Both the position numbers and the translations under genes were made by a program. This document shows positions 9,777 through 16,990 of a stretch of 38,924 bases of DNA, in pieces (the stretch's first letter is position 1; each line of letters begins with the position of its first letter). The notes beneath the pieces are model-generated. The model saw nothing but the letters and a program-made list of their open reading frames with translations. It did not search any database and was not told the origin of the DNA. The stretch comes from Myxococcota bacterium (lineage in GTDB: Bacteria > Myxococcota_A > Polyangia > Polyangiales > JANWZI01): the NCBI GenBank assembly GCA_025054695.1, contig JANWZI010000030.1, positions 1-38,924 of the forward strand. Direction: 5' to 3'.

Positions 9777-10110
9777 GTCTCGGGCTCGCAATCGGACACG
9801 GGCTCGGACTCGATCTCGAATTCGAAGTCGCGACACCCGGCCGCCACGTCAAGCAACGTGACCGCCCCCAGTCTCCGCCTCGAACTCGGCTTCTGGCTCG
9901 GGCTTGGGCTCGGTCTCTGACTCCGTCTCCGTTTCGGACCCGGATTTGGATTTGGGCTCGGGTTTGGGTTCGGTTTCGGATTCGGTTTCAGCTTCAGCCT
10001 GGAACTCGGGGCCCGGGCTCGTTGGCTGACTTCGGTCGCGCACGATCCGACTCGGACTTGGACTTAAGCTTGGCCTCGGTGCCGGCCTCGGTCTCGCCGC
10101 TTCGCTCGAT
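9777..10110. repeat. Hexamer array 4 (GGNCTC, the most degenerate), interrupted by a palindromic element
   Basis: GGNCTC-type units run 9777-9825, 9873-10020 and 10048-10110. They include many diverged forms (GGTTTC, GGATTT, GGACTT), so this looks like the oldest or most mutated array. Palindromic element C sits inside it at 9828-9863. The whole gap 9641-10114, upstream of the DUF2330-type gene, holds no other feature that I can support. Confidence 0.8.
9828..9863. repeat. Palindromic companion element, copy C
   Basis: TCGCGACACCC at 9828-9838, then an inverted repeat CACGT (9845-9849), N6, ACGTG (9856-9860), then ACCG. It matches copies A and B near 16.9 kb in order, spacing and orientation relative to the hexamers. 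It could be a protein-binding palindrome or part of a mobile repeat; neither is shown. Confidence 0.75.
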
Positions 10111-10114
10111 GCCT

Positions 10115-10783
10115 TCAGCGTGCTGGGCGCCGGGGCTCGAGGCGTTCCGCCCGTTCACGTCGGCCCTGCTCGCAGCGCGCGACGAAGGCGGGGACGTCGA
10201 CGTCGACGCCAGCGGCGTTGTCGGGGGCCGCTTCGAGCCACTCGACGAGGACGTCGAGCCGATCCTCCGGATCGGCCGCGGCCCACGCCGCGCGCACCGC
10301 CACGTCAACCCCGTGCCGCCACGCGCCGAGGGCCTCGCGCACCGTCAGCTCCGCATCGAGCGCACGGGCTTCCTCGGCGACGAGCTCGGTGGCGGCTACC
10401 GCGCAGTCGACCGGCGCGTCTCGACCCGGACCGCGCGCGGCTTCGACGTGCACGAGCGCGTGAACGACGCGCGCGGCGGCCTCCTCGTCGGATCGGAGTG
10501 AATCGACGACGAGAGGGTTCCCGGCCGTCCGCTCGGTGGGTTCGGGACCCGAGCACAGGACGACGCCGGCAGCCTCGATACGCGCGGGAAAGCTCGCCGT
10601 CGTGGCCACGCCGGAGAGTCGAGCCAGCACCCGGCGCAGGCGCGCGGGATCGGGACGGCTGGTGTCGGGGCACCCGTCCGTCGTCGTTTGCCGATTCTCG
10701 CGGTCGCCGCCGCTCCGACGCGCTCCATCGTCCGCACGGCCGCACCCGACGACGAGCGCGGCCAACATCGCGGCGCGACGCAC
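10115..10783 (-). CDS. Small lipoprotein of unknown function
   Basis: The 222 residues start with MRRAAMLAALVVGC, a short lipoprotein signal with lipobox VVGC. The rest is Ala/Arg/Glu-rich and predicted helical, with three Cys after the lipidated one (GCPDTSR, VVLCSGPEP, VDCAVAATEL) and one near the end. I recognise no family. It starts at a GTG nine bases after the stop of the TPR gene, so the two are almost certainly co-transcribed. An in-frame ATG at 10768 would shorten the signal peptide too much. A periplasm-facing partner of the TPR protein is an inference. Confidence 0.7.
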   Translation of the reverse strand: MRRAAMLAALVVGCGRADDGARRSGGDRENRQTTTDGCPDTSRPDPARLRRVLARLSGVATTASFPARIEAAGVVLCSGPEPTERTAGNPLVVDSLRSDEEAAARVVHALVHVEAARGPGRDAPVDCAVAATELVAEEARALDAELTVREALGAWRHGVDVAVRAAWAAADPEDRLDVLVEWLEAAPDNAAGVDVDVPAFVARCEQGRRERAERLEPRRPAR

Positions 10784-10792
10784 CGTTCGCGC

Positions 10793-11401
10793 TCAGAGCA
10801 CGACGGGCTCGGCCGACGTCAGCCGTGCCCGGCGCCGGGCGACCTCATATGCGACACGCGCTCGCTCGTCGTGGATCGGGTCGTGCACGCCCCACTGGAG
10901 CATGTGCGAGAGTGCGCGGAGCTGCGTGTCGAGGGCCGCGTACAGACCCGCGCTGCACGCGGGCCGCTCGGAGGCCCAGCCGTCGCGCAGGCCGGTGTCG
11001 TCGGCCGAACCGCCCTCCTGCACCAACGACGCCGCGCAGCGCGCGAGCGCACGGCGCGCCACCTCGTGCGCCCGGTCCACGTCCCCCGCTCGCTCCAGGG
11101 CACGCGCAAGCCGAATCGCGAGGGCGGGGGAATCGAGAACCGCGTCTGCACTCGCGCCGAGCGCGGCGATCGCGAGTCCGGGACGCCCGGCCTCGAGGTA
11201 GCGGTCGGCGAGCGTCATGGCGGCGGCCTCGTTTCCGGGATCGAGCGCGAGCGCATCCTCGATGTCCGCGAGGCGCTGCTGCACGATGGGGTCGGAGTCG
11301 AGCGCCGCCCGGGGATCGTCCCGGCGCAGGCCTACCCATGCGGCAGCGAGGACCGCGAGGAGCACCGCGTTCGGTCCCAGTCCGCATCCGGGGCGGGTCA
11401 T
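10793..11401 (-). CDS. Membrane-anchored TPR-like protein
   Basis: The 202 residues begin with an N-terminal hydrophobic anchor (NAVLLAVLAAAWVGL). TPR-like helices follow: IEDALALDPGNEAAAMTLAD, then RYLEAGRPGLAIAALGASAD and LAIRLARALERAGDVDRAHEVARRAL. The start ATG at 11401 has GGAG seven bases upstream, which decides it over the much longer open frame. It is first in a two-gene minus-strand unit with the small lipoprotein gene. TPRs usually mediate protein contacts; no specific role is visible. Confidence 0.78.
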   Translation of the reverse strand: MTRPGCGLGPNAVLLAVLAAAWVGLRRDDPRAALDSDPIVQQRLADIEDALALDPGNEAAAMTLADRYLEAGRPGLAIAALGASADAVLDSPALAIRLARALERAGDVDRAHEVARRALARCAASLVQEGGSADDTGLRDGWASERPACSAGLYAALDTQLRALSHMLQWGVHDPIHDERARVAYEVARRRARLTSAEPVVL

Positions 11402-11534
11402 CCCGGTTCTCCGACAACGTTCGAACCCGCCGGGTTCCCGGTCCATGGGTCGATCCCAGCATAGCGGACAGCCGGGTACTCCGCCCGTCACCTCGGAAGC
11501 GCTCCCGGCCGGGGCGTGGTAGGGGAGCCGGGCC

Positions 11535-12140
11535 GTGGCCAACACGGTGCCCGAGTCCGGCGCGCGCGGACTGCTGCTCTGCGCATCGGCTTCCTTGCTC
11601 ATCGGAAGTTGCGGCGTCGCCGGGGCGCTGGCCGACTTCGGGCGGACCCCGCCAGCCCAGAGCCCGCGCCCGCAGGATTTGTCCAGCGCCCAGGAGGTCG
11701 CGCAGGCGCTCGCGGTCGAGGTGGACGCGGCGCTCGCCCGCGACCCGCGTCGACGCCCGCTTGCCGCCGCGGACGTCGTGGTCAGCCTCCTGCTGGTATT
11801 CGCGGGGCTCCAGCTGCTGGGCCGTCGCCCGACCGGTCCATGGTGGCTCACCCAGGCGTGCATCGCCAATGCGCTGCACGCCGTCGCCGAGGCGACGAGC
11901 CGCATCGTCGCGCTGTTCGCCGCGCAAGAAACGCTCGTGCCGCTGCTGGCGCGATCCGTGGAGATCGCGGCGCGCGGCAGCGGCGGCCCTCCACCGTCAT
12001 TCGAGCCGTCCAGGCTGCTCGGGGTCTACGTCCTCGCAGTCGCGGGCCCGGCGCTCGTCATGGTCCTGCTGTACGCGTACCTCGTCTGGAGGGTGCGCCG
12101 CGGGGATGTCGGCGCCGTGCTCGGCGCAGCCGGGCGCTGA
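11535..12140 (+). CDS. Membrane protein of unknown function (about three membrane segments)
   Basis: The 201 residues include hydrophobic stretches near the N-terminus (LLLCASASLLIGSCGVAGAL), in the middle (VVVSLLLVFAGLQLL) and at the C-terminus (LLGVYVLAVAGPALVMVLLY). The C-terminus ends in a basic tail, VWRVRRGDVG. A region between the first two segments (AQALAVEVDAALARDP) looks like an exposed helix. I recognise no family. The GTG start has GGAG upstream at good spacing. It is divergent from the TPR gene, and a terminator-like hairpin follows. Confidence 0.65.
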   Translation: MANTVPESGARGLLLCASASLLIGSCGVAGALADFGRTPPAQSPRPQDLSSAQEVAQALAVEVDAALARDPRRRPLAAADVVVSLLLVFAGLQLLGRRPTGPWWLTQACIANALHAVAEATSRIVALFAAQETLVPLLARSVEIAARGSGGPPPSFEPSRLLGVYVLAVAGPALVMVLLYAYLVWRVRRGDVGAVLGAAGR

Positions 12141-12194
12141 ACTGCGCCCCGCGCGATGCGTGGCCCCTTCGCGCAGCGCGCAGTCCGTTTTGTT
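12141..12194 (+). terminator. Terminator-like hairpin
   Basis: Two nested stems are visible: ACTGCGC (12141-12147) with GCGCAGT (12178-12184), and GCGCGA (12151-12156) with TCGCGC (12169-12174). CCGTTTTGTT follows. It lies directly after the stop of the membrane protein gene. The T tract is short, so termination is probable but not certain. Confidence 0.5.
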
Positions 12195-12229
12195 GACCGA
12201 ATCGCCCCCCTGCCCGATCCGTCGAGGCG

Positions 12230-13351
12230 ATGGGAACGTGCGGGTCGCTCGTCACGGCGCTGCTCGCTGCGTTGGCGGTACCCGCGCAAGCCCAGCGGCA
12301 CCGGGAGCCGACCGAGGCGAGCGGCGAAATCGTCCTGCCCGATGGCCGTCGCTTCCGGTGGAGCGACGGACCGCGCGCGGTGCCGACTCCGCGTGGCGCA
12401 AGCCTGGAGCGTGCGCGCGCGCTCGGGCTCGGAACGCGCGAAGCGGCCGTCACGCTGCTGACCGGCCCGCCCGAACCGCGTTGGGTGAACGCGGCCCGCG
12501 GGCGGGTCGAGCGCGCGCTTGCATGGCCCGTGCCCGAAGGCCGATTCGGACGTGGTTTCGGGTACGTACGGCACGAACGTCCCGAGCTTCCACACCTCGG
12601 GATCGACATCGGGGCCCCTGCGGGAAGCGAGGTGCGCGCCGTCGCCGACGGCATCGTTGCGTACTCCGACAACGGCCTGCGCGGCTACGGCAACTGCGTC
12701 ATCGTCGTGCATCCCGCGGGCCGGGTCTCGCTGTACGCGCACCTTCAGCGCGCGACGGTGCAGGCGGGCTGGCGCGTGCGGCGCGGCGAACGAATCGGCT
12801 TCGTCGGCAGCACGGGCATCTCGCGTGGTCCCCACCTGCACTTCGAGCTGCGTGACCGCGGACGCCCGGTCGACCCCGAGCCGTTGTTCGAGGCCATCGC
12901 GGGGCGACGGCCCGCGCGACCCACCGGACCGGGTCCGGAGCCGGAGTGGGGAGCGAGGCTGCTCGCGCGACTCAGGCGTGGCGAGTTGCCCGACGCCGTG
13001 ATCGCACGCCTGCAAGGCCGCACTTTCCCCGCGTTGCTCCTACCCGTCGCCGGTGGCCGGCCCGGTCCGGCGCGTGCCGACGGCATCGACATCGAGGCCG
13101 AGCCGGGCGCTCCAGTCCGCGCGGCCGAGGACGGGCTACTGGTACACCTCGACGATGAGAGCGCCGCCGTGCTCTCGCCCACGGGGCGTCTCGTCGTGTA
13201 CGAAGGACTGCGTCCGCGCGGACTGAGGGCGGGTCAGCACGTGCAACGCGGCGCGCGCATCGGCCACACCGTGGGCAGAACGCTCCGATTCGAGGCGCGC
13301 TCCGGCGGCCTCGATCTCGACGAGCGCGCGCTGCTGTCCCCCTCGCGTTGA
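12230..13351 (+). CDS. M23 (LytM) peptidase with a second, inactive LytM-like domain
   Basis: The 373 residues start with a signal peptide ([17 protein letters not shown]). The first LytM domain has the complete zinc and catalytic set: HLGID (His122, Asp126), YAHL (His171) and HLH (His202, His204). It should cut peptidoglycan cross-bridges in the periplasm. Residues about 270-360 repeat the same fold: [20 protein letters not shown] matches [20 protein letters not shown], and GRTLRFEAR matches GPHLHFELR. In that copy the His residues are replaced by Ala, Gly, Thr and Arg, so only the Asp remains. This looks like an internal duplication with a dead regulatory or substrate-binding copy. The ATG at 12230 is preceded by a closely spaced GAGG, so the exact start is a little uncertain. 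Confidence 0.88.
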   Translation: MGTCGSLVTALLAALAVPAQAQRHREPTEASGEIVLPDGRRFRWSDGPRAVPTPRGASLERARALGLGTREAAVTLLTGPPEPRWVNAARGRVERALAWPVPEGRFGRGFGYVRHERPELPHLGIDIGAPAGSEVRAVADGIVAYSDNGLRGYGNCVIVVHPAGRVSLYAHLQRATVQAGWRVRRGERIGFVGSTGISRGPHLHFELRDRGRPVDPEPLFEAIAGRRPARPTGPGPEPEWGARLLARLRRGELPDAVIARLQGRTFPALLLPVAGGRPGPARADGIDIEAEPGAPVRAAEDGLLVHLDDESAAVLSPTGRLVVYEGLRPRGLRAGQHVQRGARIGHTVGRTLRFEARSGGLDLDERALLSPSR

Positions 13352-13436
13352 TCTCGATTCGACGCGAAACGTTCCGAAAGCCGGTCGAGGCCAGCCGCGT
13401 CGATCGGGTAGCTCGTTGGCAGCGCGAGGGCTCGCG

Positions 13437-13526
13437 ACCCCGAGTCCGAGTCCGAGACCGATGCCGAGTCCGAGTCCGAGGCCGAGTCCAAGACCGACGC
13501 CGAAAGCGAGCCGCACCCGAGCCCGA
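13437..13526. repeat. Hexamer array 5 (GAGNCC on + strand)
   Basis: Room for about 15 units (GAGTCC, GAGACC, GAGGCC, plus AAGACC and GATGCC variants) in the co-directional gap between the M23 gene and upp. With array 1, it is one of the two arrays in the reverse orientation. It ends about 55 bp before the upp ribosome site, so it lies in the likely upp promoter or leader region. Confidence 0.82.
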
Positions 13527-13595
13527 TTGCACGACGGCCCCCCGTTGATCCCGGCGGTCGGCCGTGCCAGTCCGCCGCGGCAGGAGCATGCCCCC

Positions 13596-14225
13596 ATGGC
13601 CGAGGTGCACGTCGTCGACCATCCCCTCGTGCAGCACAAGCTCACGCTCATGCGTCGCAAGACGACGAGCAGCAGCCAGTTCCGGCAACTCCTCGAGGAA
13701 ATCGCGATGCTGCTCGCCTACGAGATCACACGCGATCTGCCGACGCGCCTCGAGCGCATCGAGACACCGCTCGAGCCCATGGACGCGCCCCTCATCGAGG
13801 GCAAGAAGATCGTGCTCGTGTCGGTGCTTCGCGCGGGCGACGGGCTGGTGCGGGGGGTGCTGAACATCGTTCCGAGCGCGCGCGTCGGGCACGTGGGCGT
13901 CTACCGCGATCCGCAGACGCTGCGCGCCGTCGAGTACTTCTGCAAGGTACCGCGCGAACTGGGCGACCGCGACGTCATCGTGTGCGATCCGATGCTCGCG
14001 ACCGGCAACAGCGCCGTGGCGGCGGTCGGGCGCGTAAAGGCGTTCGGGCCTCGGTCCATCCGACTGCTGTGTCTGCTCGCGGCGCCCGAAGGCATTCGCA
14101 CGCTGCACGCGGCGCATCCGGAGGTGCCCGTCTGGACGGCCGCCGTCGACCGCGAGCTCGATGCGCACGGCTACATCCTTCCGGGCCTCGGCGACGCGGG
14201 CGACCGGCTGTTCGGGACCAAGTGA
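13596..14225 (+). CDS. upp: Uracil phosphoribosyltransferase
   Basis: The 209 residues are colinear with Upp, which joins uracil and PRPP to give UMP (pyrimidine salvage, cytosolic). Visible signatures are [22 protein letters not shown] at the N-terminus ([16 protein letters not shown]), [17 protein letters not shown], the PRPP-binding loop [11 protein letters not shown], and the C-terminal uracil-binding segment [17 protein letters not shown]. The ATG at 13596 has CAGGAG nine bases upstream. Array 5 lies immediately upstream. Confidence 0.96.
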   Translation: MAEVHVVDHPLVQHKLTLMRRKTTSSSQFRQLLEEIAMLLAYEITRDLPTRLERIETPLEPMDAPLIEGKKIVLVSVLRAGDGLVRGVLNIVPSARVGHVGVYRDPQTLRAVEYFCKVPRELGDRDVIVCDPMLATGNSAVAAVGRVKAFGPRSIRLLCLLAAPEGIRTLHAAHPEVPVWTAAVDRELDAHGYILPGLGDAGDRLFGTK

Positions 14226-14322
14226 CGTCTCGACACTTGCGGGCGGTGGGCGGTCGCTCCGGCGACCGCGTGCAAGGCGCCGCGGCAGGCACCCCCACAA
14301 CGGAGGGCCGCGCCCGCCGTCC

Positions 14323-14351
14323 TTGACTTCGGCGGGGCGTCTGCGACAAGA
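14323..14351 (+). promoter_or_regulatory. Possible promoter of the GT2/deacetylase pair
   Basis: TTGACT at 14323-14328, followed 16 bases later by GACAAG (14345-14350), a weak -10. The predicted start would leave a very short leader before the ATG at 14364, which weakens the call. Confidence 0.3.
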
Positions 14352-14363
14352 GGCGCCGCCGCC

Positions 14364-15077
14364 ATGGGCGAGGCGCCCCACGTCAGCATCGTCATTCCCG
14401 TCTATAACGAGGAGGCGATCCTGCACTCGGCGGTCGTCGACCTCGTCGACCGGCTCACTCCCTTCGGCTGGACATACGAGATCCTGCTCGCCGAGAACGG
14501 CAGCCGCGATCGCACGGCGGAAATCGCGCGCGAGCTCGGAGCGCGGTTCCCCCAGGTTCGAACCTTCAGCCTCGGCGAGCCCAACTACGGCAAGGCGCTG
14601 CGGTGCGGCATCCTCGAGGCGCGCGGCCGGTTCGTGATCTGCGAGGAGATCGACCTGTGCGACACGGACTTTCACCGGCGCGCGATGCAGATCCTCGAGG
14701 AGGATCGCGCCGACCTCGTCGTCGGCAGTAAGCTGCTCGAAGGCTCGAGCGACGAACGACCGCTCGGGCGTCACGTGGCCACGATCGTCATCAACGGTCT
14801 GTTGCGTCTTCTGCTCGGCTTCCAGGGCACCGACACGCACGGGTTGAAGGCATTCCGACGCGAGGCACTGCTTCCGGTCGTGCAGGCGTGCGTCGTCGAC
14901 AAGGACCTGTTCGCCTCCGAGCTGGTGATCCGCGCGCACCGCGGCGGCATCCGCGCCGTCGAGATCCCCGTTCGCGTGCTCGAGAAGCGGCCGCCGTCCA
15001 TCGGACTGCTGCGTCGCGTACCGCGCGTGCTGCGCGACCTGGGGCGGCTGTTCGTCGCCATCCGGCTGCGCGGCTGA
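14364..15077 (+). CDS. Family 2 glycosyltransferase (dolichol-phosphate mannosyltransferase-like)
   Basis: The 237 residues are a single GT-A domain. It shows [41 protein letters not shown], an acidic metal-site region [10 protein letters not shown] in place of a plain DXD, and [13 protein letters not shown]. No C-terminal membrane segments are present; the end is basic ([21 protein letters not shown], split here as [10 protein letters not shown] then [11 protein letters not shown]) and may touch the membrane. The enzyme probably moves a sugar from a nucleotide donor to a lipid or glycan. The deacetylase gene follows after 16 nt, so the pair may build and then deacetylate one glycan, as ArnC/ArnD or NodC/NodB do; this is an inference. 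Confidence 0.9.
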   Translation: MGEAPHVSIVIPVYNEEAILHSAVVDLVDRLTPFGWTYEILLAENGSRDRTAEIARELGARFPQVRTFSLGEPNYGKALRCGILEARGRFVICEEIDLCDTDFHRRAMQILEEDRADLVVGSKLLEGSSDERPLGRHVATIVINGLLRLLLGFQGTDTHGLKAFRREALLPVVQACVVDKDLFASELVIRAHRGGIRAVEIPVRVLEKRPPSIGLLRRVPRVLRDLGRLFVAIRLRG

Positions 15078-15093
15078 CTGCGGAGCGCGCGCC

Positions 15094-16020
15094 GTGCTCG
15101 CGGCCGTCAGCGTGGACCTCGACGAGGTGGACTGCTACGCGGCGTTGCACGGGTTGCCGCCGCCCGCGCCGGAGTGCGCGCATGCCGTCTACGAACGCGC
15201 CATCCCGCGCTTTGAGCGTCTGTTCGACGCCGAGGGGCTGCGCGCGACGTTCTTCGCCATCGGCCGCGATCTCAACCACCCACCGGCGGCCCGTGCGCTC
15301 GCTCGTCTGGTCGAAGCCGGACACGAGCCCGCGAACCACTCGGCGACGCATCCGTACGATCTGACGCGGCTGCCGCGCGAGGCGATGGCGCGCGAGGTAC
15401 GCGAGGGGGTGCGTGCGATCGAAACGGCGACGGGTCGGGCGCCAGGTGGGTTCCGCGCACCGGGTTACACGGTGAGCGATGCACTGTTCGAGGTCTTGCG
15501 CGCCGAGGGAGTCGTTTGGGACTCGAGCGTGTTTCCGTGCCCCGTGTACCAGGCCGCCAAGCTCGCGGCGATGACCGCGATGCGCGCACGAGGCCGCCGG
15601 ACGGCCGCCGTGCCGCCCGAGCCGCGGATGCTGCTCGCGCCGGCCGATCCGTACCGCGTGGGTGCGCGGTTCTGGCAGCGCGGCGACGGTCTGCTCGAGC
15701 TGCCCATCGGCGTGACGCGCGACGCGACGGGACGCCTGCCGTACATCGGCACGTTCGTGGTGCTCGGCGGCGAGCGCGGCGCACGCCGGCTCACGTCGCT
15801 CGTCGTGGGCCGTCCGTTCGTCAATCTCGAGCTGCACGGCATGGACCTGCTCGACGCGGACGAAGACGGCCTGCGTTGGCTCGCGCCGTACCAGCCCGAC
15901 CTGCGCCGTCGCGCCGCCGACAAGGAGCTCGCCCTGCGCGCCGCGTTCGGCATGCTGCGCGAGGCGGGCTATCGCTTCGTGACGTTGTCGGAAGCCGCGC
16001 GTGCGTTCGGCGCGCTCTGA
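15094..16020 (+). CDS. Polysaccharide deacetylase (NodB-fold, carbohydrate esterase 4-like)
   Basis: The 308 residues have the NodB motifs in order: SVDLDEVD (Asp8/Asp10), TFFAIGRD, the metal-binding NHSATHPYDL (His82, His86), the GFRAPGY motif (residues 119-125), VVWDSSVFPCP and LELHGMDL near the end. It should remove N-acetyl or formyl groups from an amino sugar using a divalent metal. No signal peptide is present, so it acts in the cytoplasm, like ArnD-type enzymes on lipid-linked sugars. The GTG start lies 16 nt after the glycosyltransferase stop. Its 3' end overlaps the RNase HI gene on the other strand by 52 bp. Confidence 0.9.
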   Translation: MLAAVSVDLDEVDCYAALHGLPPPAPECAHAVYERAIPRFERLFDAEGLRATFFAIGRDLNHPPAARALARLVEAGHEPANHSATHPYDLTRLPREAMAREVREGVRAIETATGRAPGGFRAPGYTVSDALFEVLRAEGVVWDSSVFPCPVYQAAKLAAMTAMRARGRRTAAVPPEPRMLLAPADPYRVGARFWQRGDGLLELPIGVTRDATGRLPYIGTFVVLGGERGARRLTSLVVGRPFVNLELHGMDLLDADEDGLRWLAPYQPDLRRRAADKELALRAAFGMLREAGYRFVTLSEAARAFGAL

Positions 16021-16688
16021 TCGGCGACCGGAACGGGGCTCCACGGCAGGGTGCGCCGCGTCTCGACGGCGAGCCGCGCGAGCCGGTCGGCACGTTCGTT
16101 GAGCGCGACGCCGGCGTGTCCGCGCACGTGCCGCAGACTGTAGGCGGGCAGCCGGGCGAGCGCGTTGCGAACCTCCTGGACGAGCGCACCGTTCTTGCGC
16201 GCCTTCCAGCCGCCGACGAGCACGCCCACCGCGTACTGCGAGTCGGTGCGGATGTCGGCCGGGCGCCCCTCGGCGCCGGCGCGCTGCGCGGCACGGAGAA
16301 TGGCGGTCAGCTCGGCGACGTTGTTCGTCGCTCGTCCCAGATACTCGGACAGCTCGTACGTGCGCGCCCCGTCGACGACGACGACACCGAGGCCCGCGGG
16401 CCCCGGATTGCCCTCGCACGCGCCGTCCGCGTACACGAGCAGGCGCCCGTCGTGGGGTTCGGCGGACGCGGCGCTCGTCGACGGATCCGGTCGCGCGTGC
16501 GCCACCTCGTCGTCGGACCACAGCCGAGCCTCTTCGACCGGCTCGAGGTTGTGCACCGACGCGTCGTAGCGACGCCCGCCCGGCCGGTAGCGCACTTCGA
16601 CGCGACCGCGGTCGACGACGAGCGAACCGTCGTCGCGGGTGCGCGCGAACACGTCCACGCCGCGCAGTCGCATCCGCCGCCAGGGCAC
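15969..16688 (-). CDS. rnhA: Ribonuclease HI with N-terminal extension
   Basis: The 239 residues carry a complete RNase HI domain from about residue 82. The metal ligands are Asp88 (YADGACEGNPGP), Glu126 (NNVAELTAI), Asp149 (IRTDSQYAV) and Asp201 (LNERADRLA), with His191 in the VRGHAG loop. It cuts RNA in RNA-DNA hybrids. The first 65 residues (RLRGVDVFARTRDDG...GGRRYDASVHNLEP) are not the usual N-terminal hybrid-binding domain; I do not recognise them. GTG 16688 has AGGG upstream, and ATG 16673 is an alternative. The 3' end overlaps the convergent deacetylase gene. Confidence 0.9.
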   Translation of the reverse strand: MPWRRMRLRGVDVFARTRDDGSLVVDRGRVEVRYRPGGRRYDASVHNLEPVEEARLWSDDEVAHARPDPSTSAASAEPHDGRLLVYADGACEGNPGPAGLGVVVVDGARTYELSEYLGRATNNVAELTAILRAAQRAGAEGRPADIRTDSQYAVGVLVGGWKARKNGALVQEVRNALARLPAYSLRHVRGHAGVALNERADRLARLAVETRRTLPWSPVPVADQSAPNARAASDNVTKR

Positions 16689-16806
16689 TTCGCTGCCCTT
16701 ATCAGCGTCGCATGTCGGCTCGCAAGGCGCCGCAGGTGACGGCCCCGACGCACCGGCGCGCGTCGGCCGACCGACGTGCCACACGACCGGTCAGGTCAGC
16801 CGATCG

Positions 16807-16884
16807 CGGCTCGGCCTCGACGTCGGTCTCGGCCTTGGTCTCGGACTGGGGCTCGGGCTCGGACTCGGTCACGGATCCGGGCTC
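16807..16884. repeat. Hexamer array 6 (GGNCTC on + strand)
   Basis: Room for about 13 units, unusually regular in the middle, in the gap 16689-16986 between the matrixin-like protease gene and rnhA. It runs directly into palindromic element A. No separate gene is visible in this gap. Confidence 0.82.
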
Positions 16885-16937
16885 GCAACACCCCTCCGCC
16901 ACGTCCCGCAACGTGACCGCCGAGGTCAGTTTCGGCC
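16883..16937. repeat. Palindromic companion element, copy A
   Basis: TCGCAACACCC at 16883-16893, CACGT (16900-16904), N6, ACGTG (16911-16915), then ACCGCCGAGGTCAG. It forms a direct repeat with copy B at a 61-nt offset, and the two agree over about 45 positions. The inverted repeat matches copy C exactly, including the six-base spacer length. Confidence 0.78.
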
Positions 16938-16943
16938 TTGGCC

Positions 16944-16990
16944 TCGCAACACCCCACCTCGACGTCAACCGACGTGACCGTGGACGTCAG
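16944..16990. repeat. Palindromic companion element, copy B
   Basis: TCGCAACACCC at 16944-16954, GACGT (16961-16965), N6, ACGTG (16972-16976), then ACCGTGGACGTCAG. The left half-site has lost one base of the palindrome. The end of this copy contains the stop codon (16987-16989) of the neighbouring matrixin-like gene. Confidence 0.75.

Noticed and set aside
11402-11534. tRNA-like GTTCGAAC in the divergent gap
   Set aside because: No acceptor, D or anticodon stem can be formed around it.
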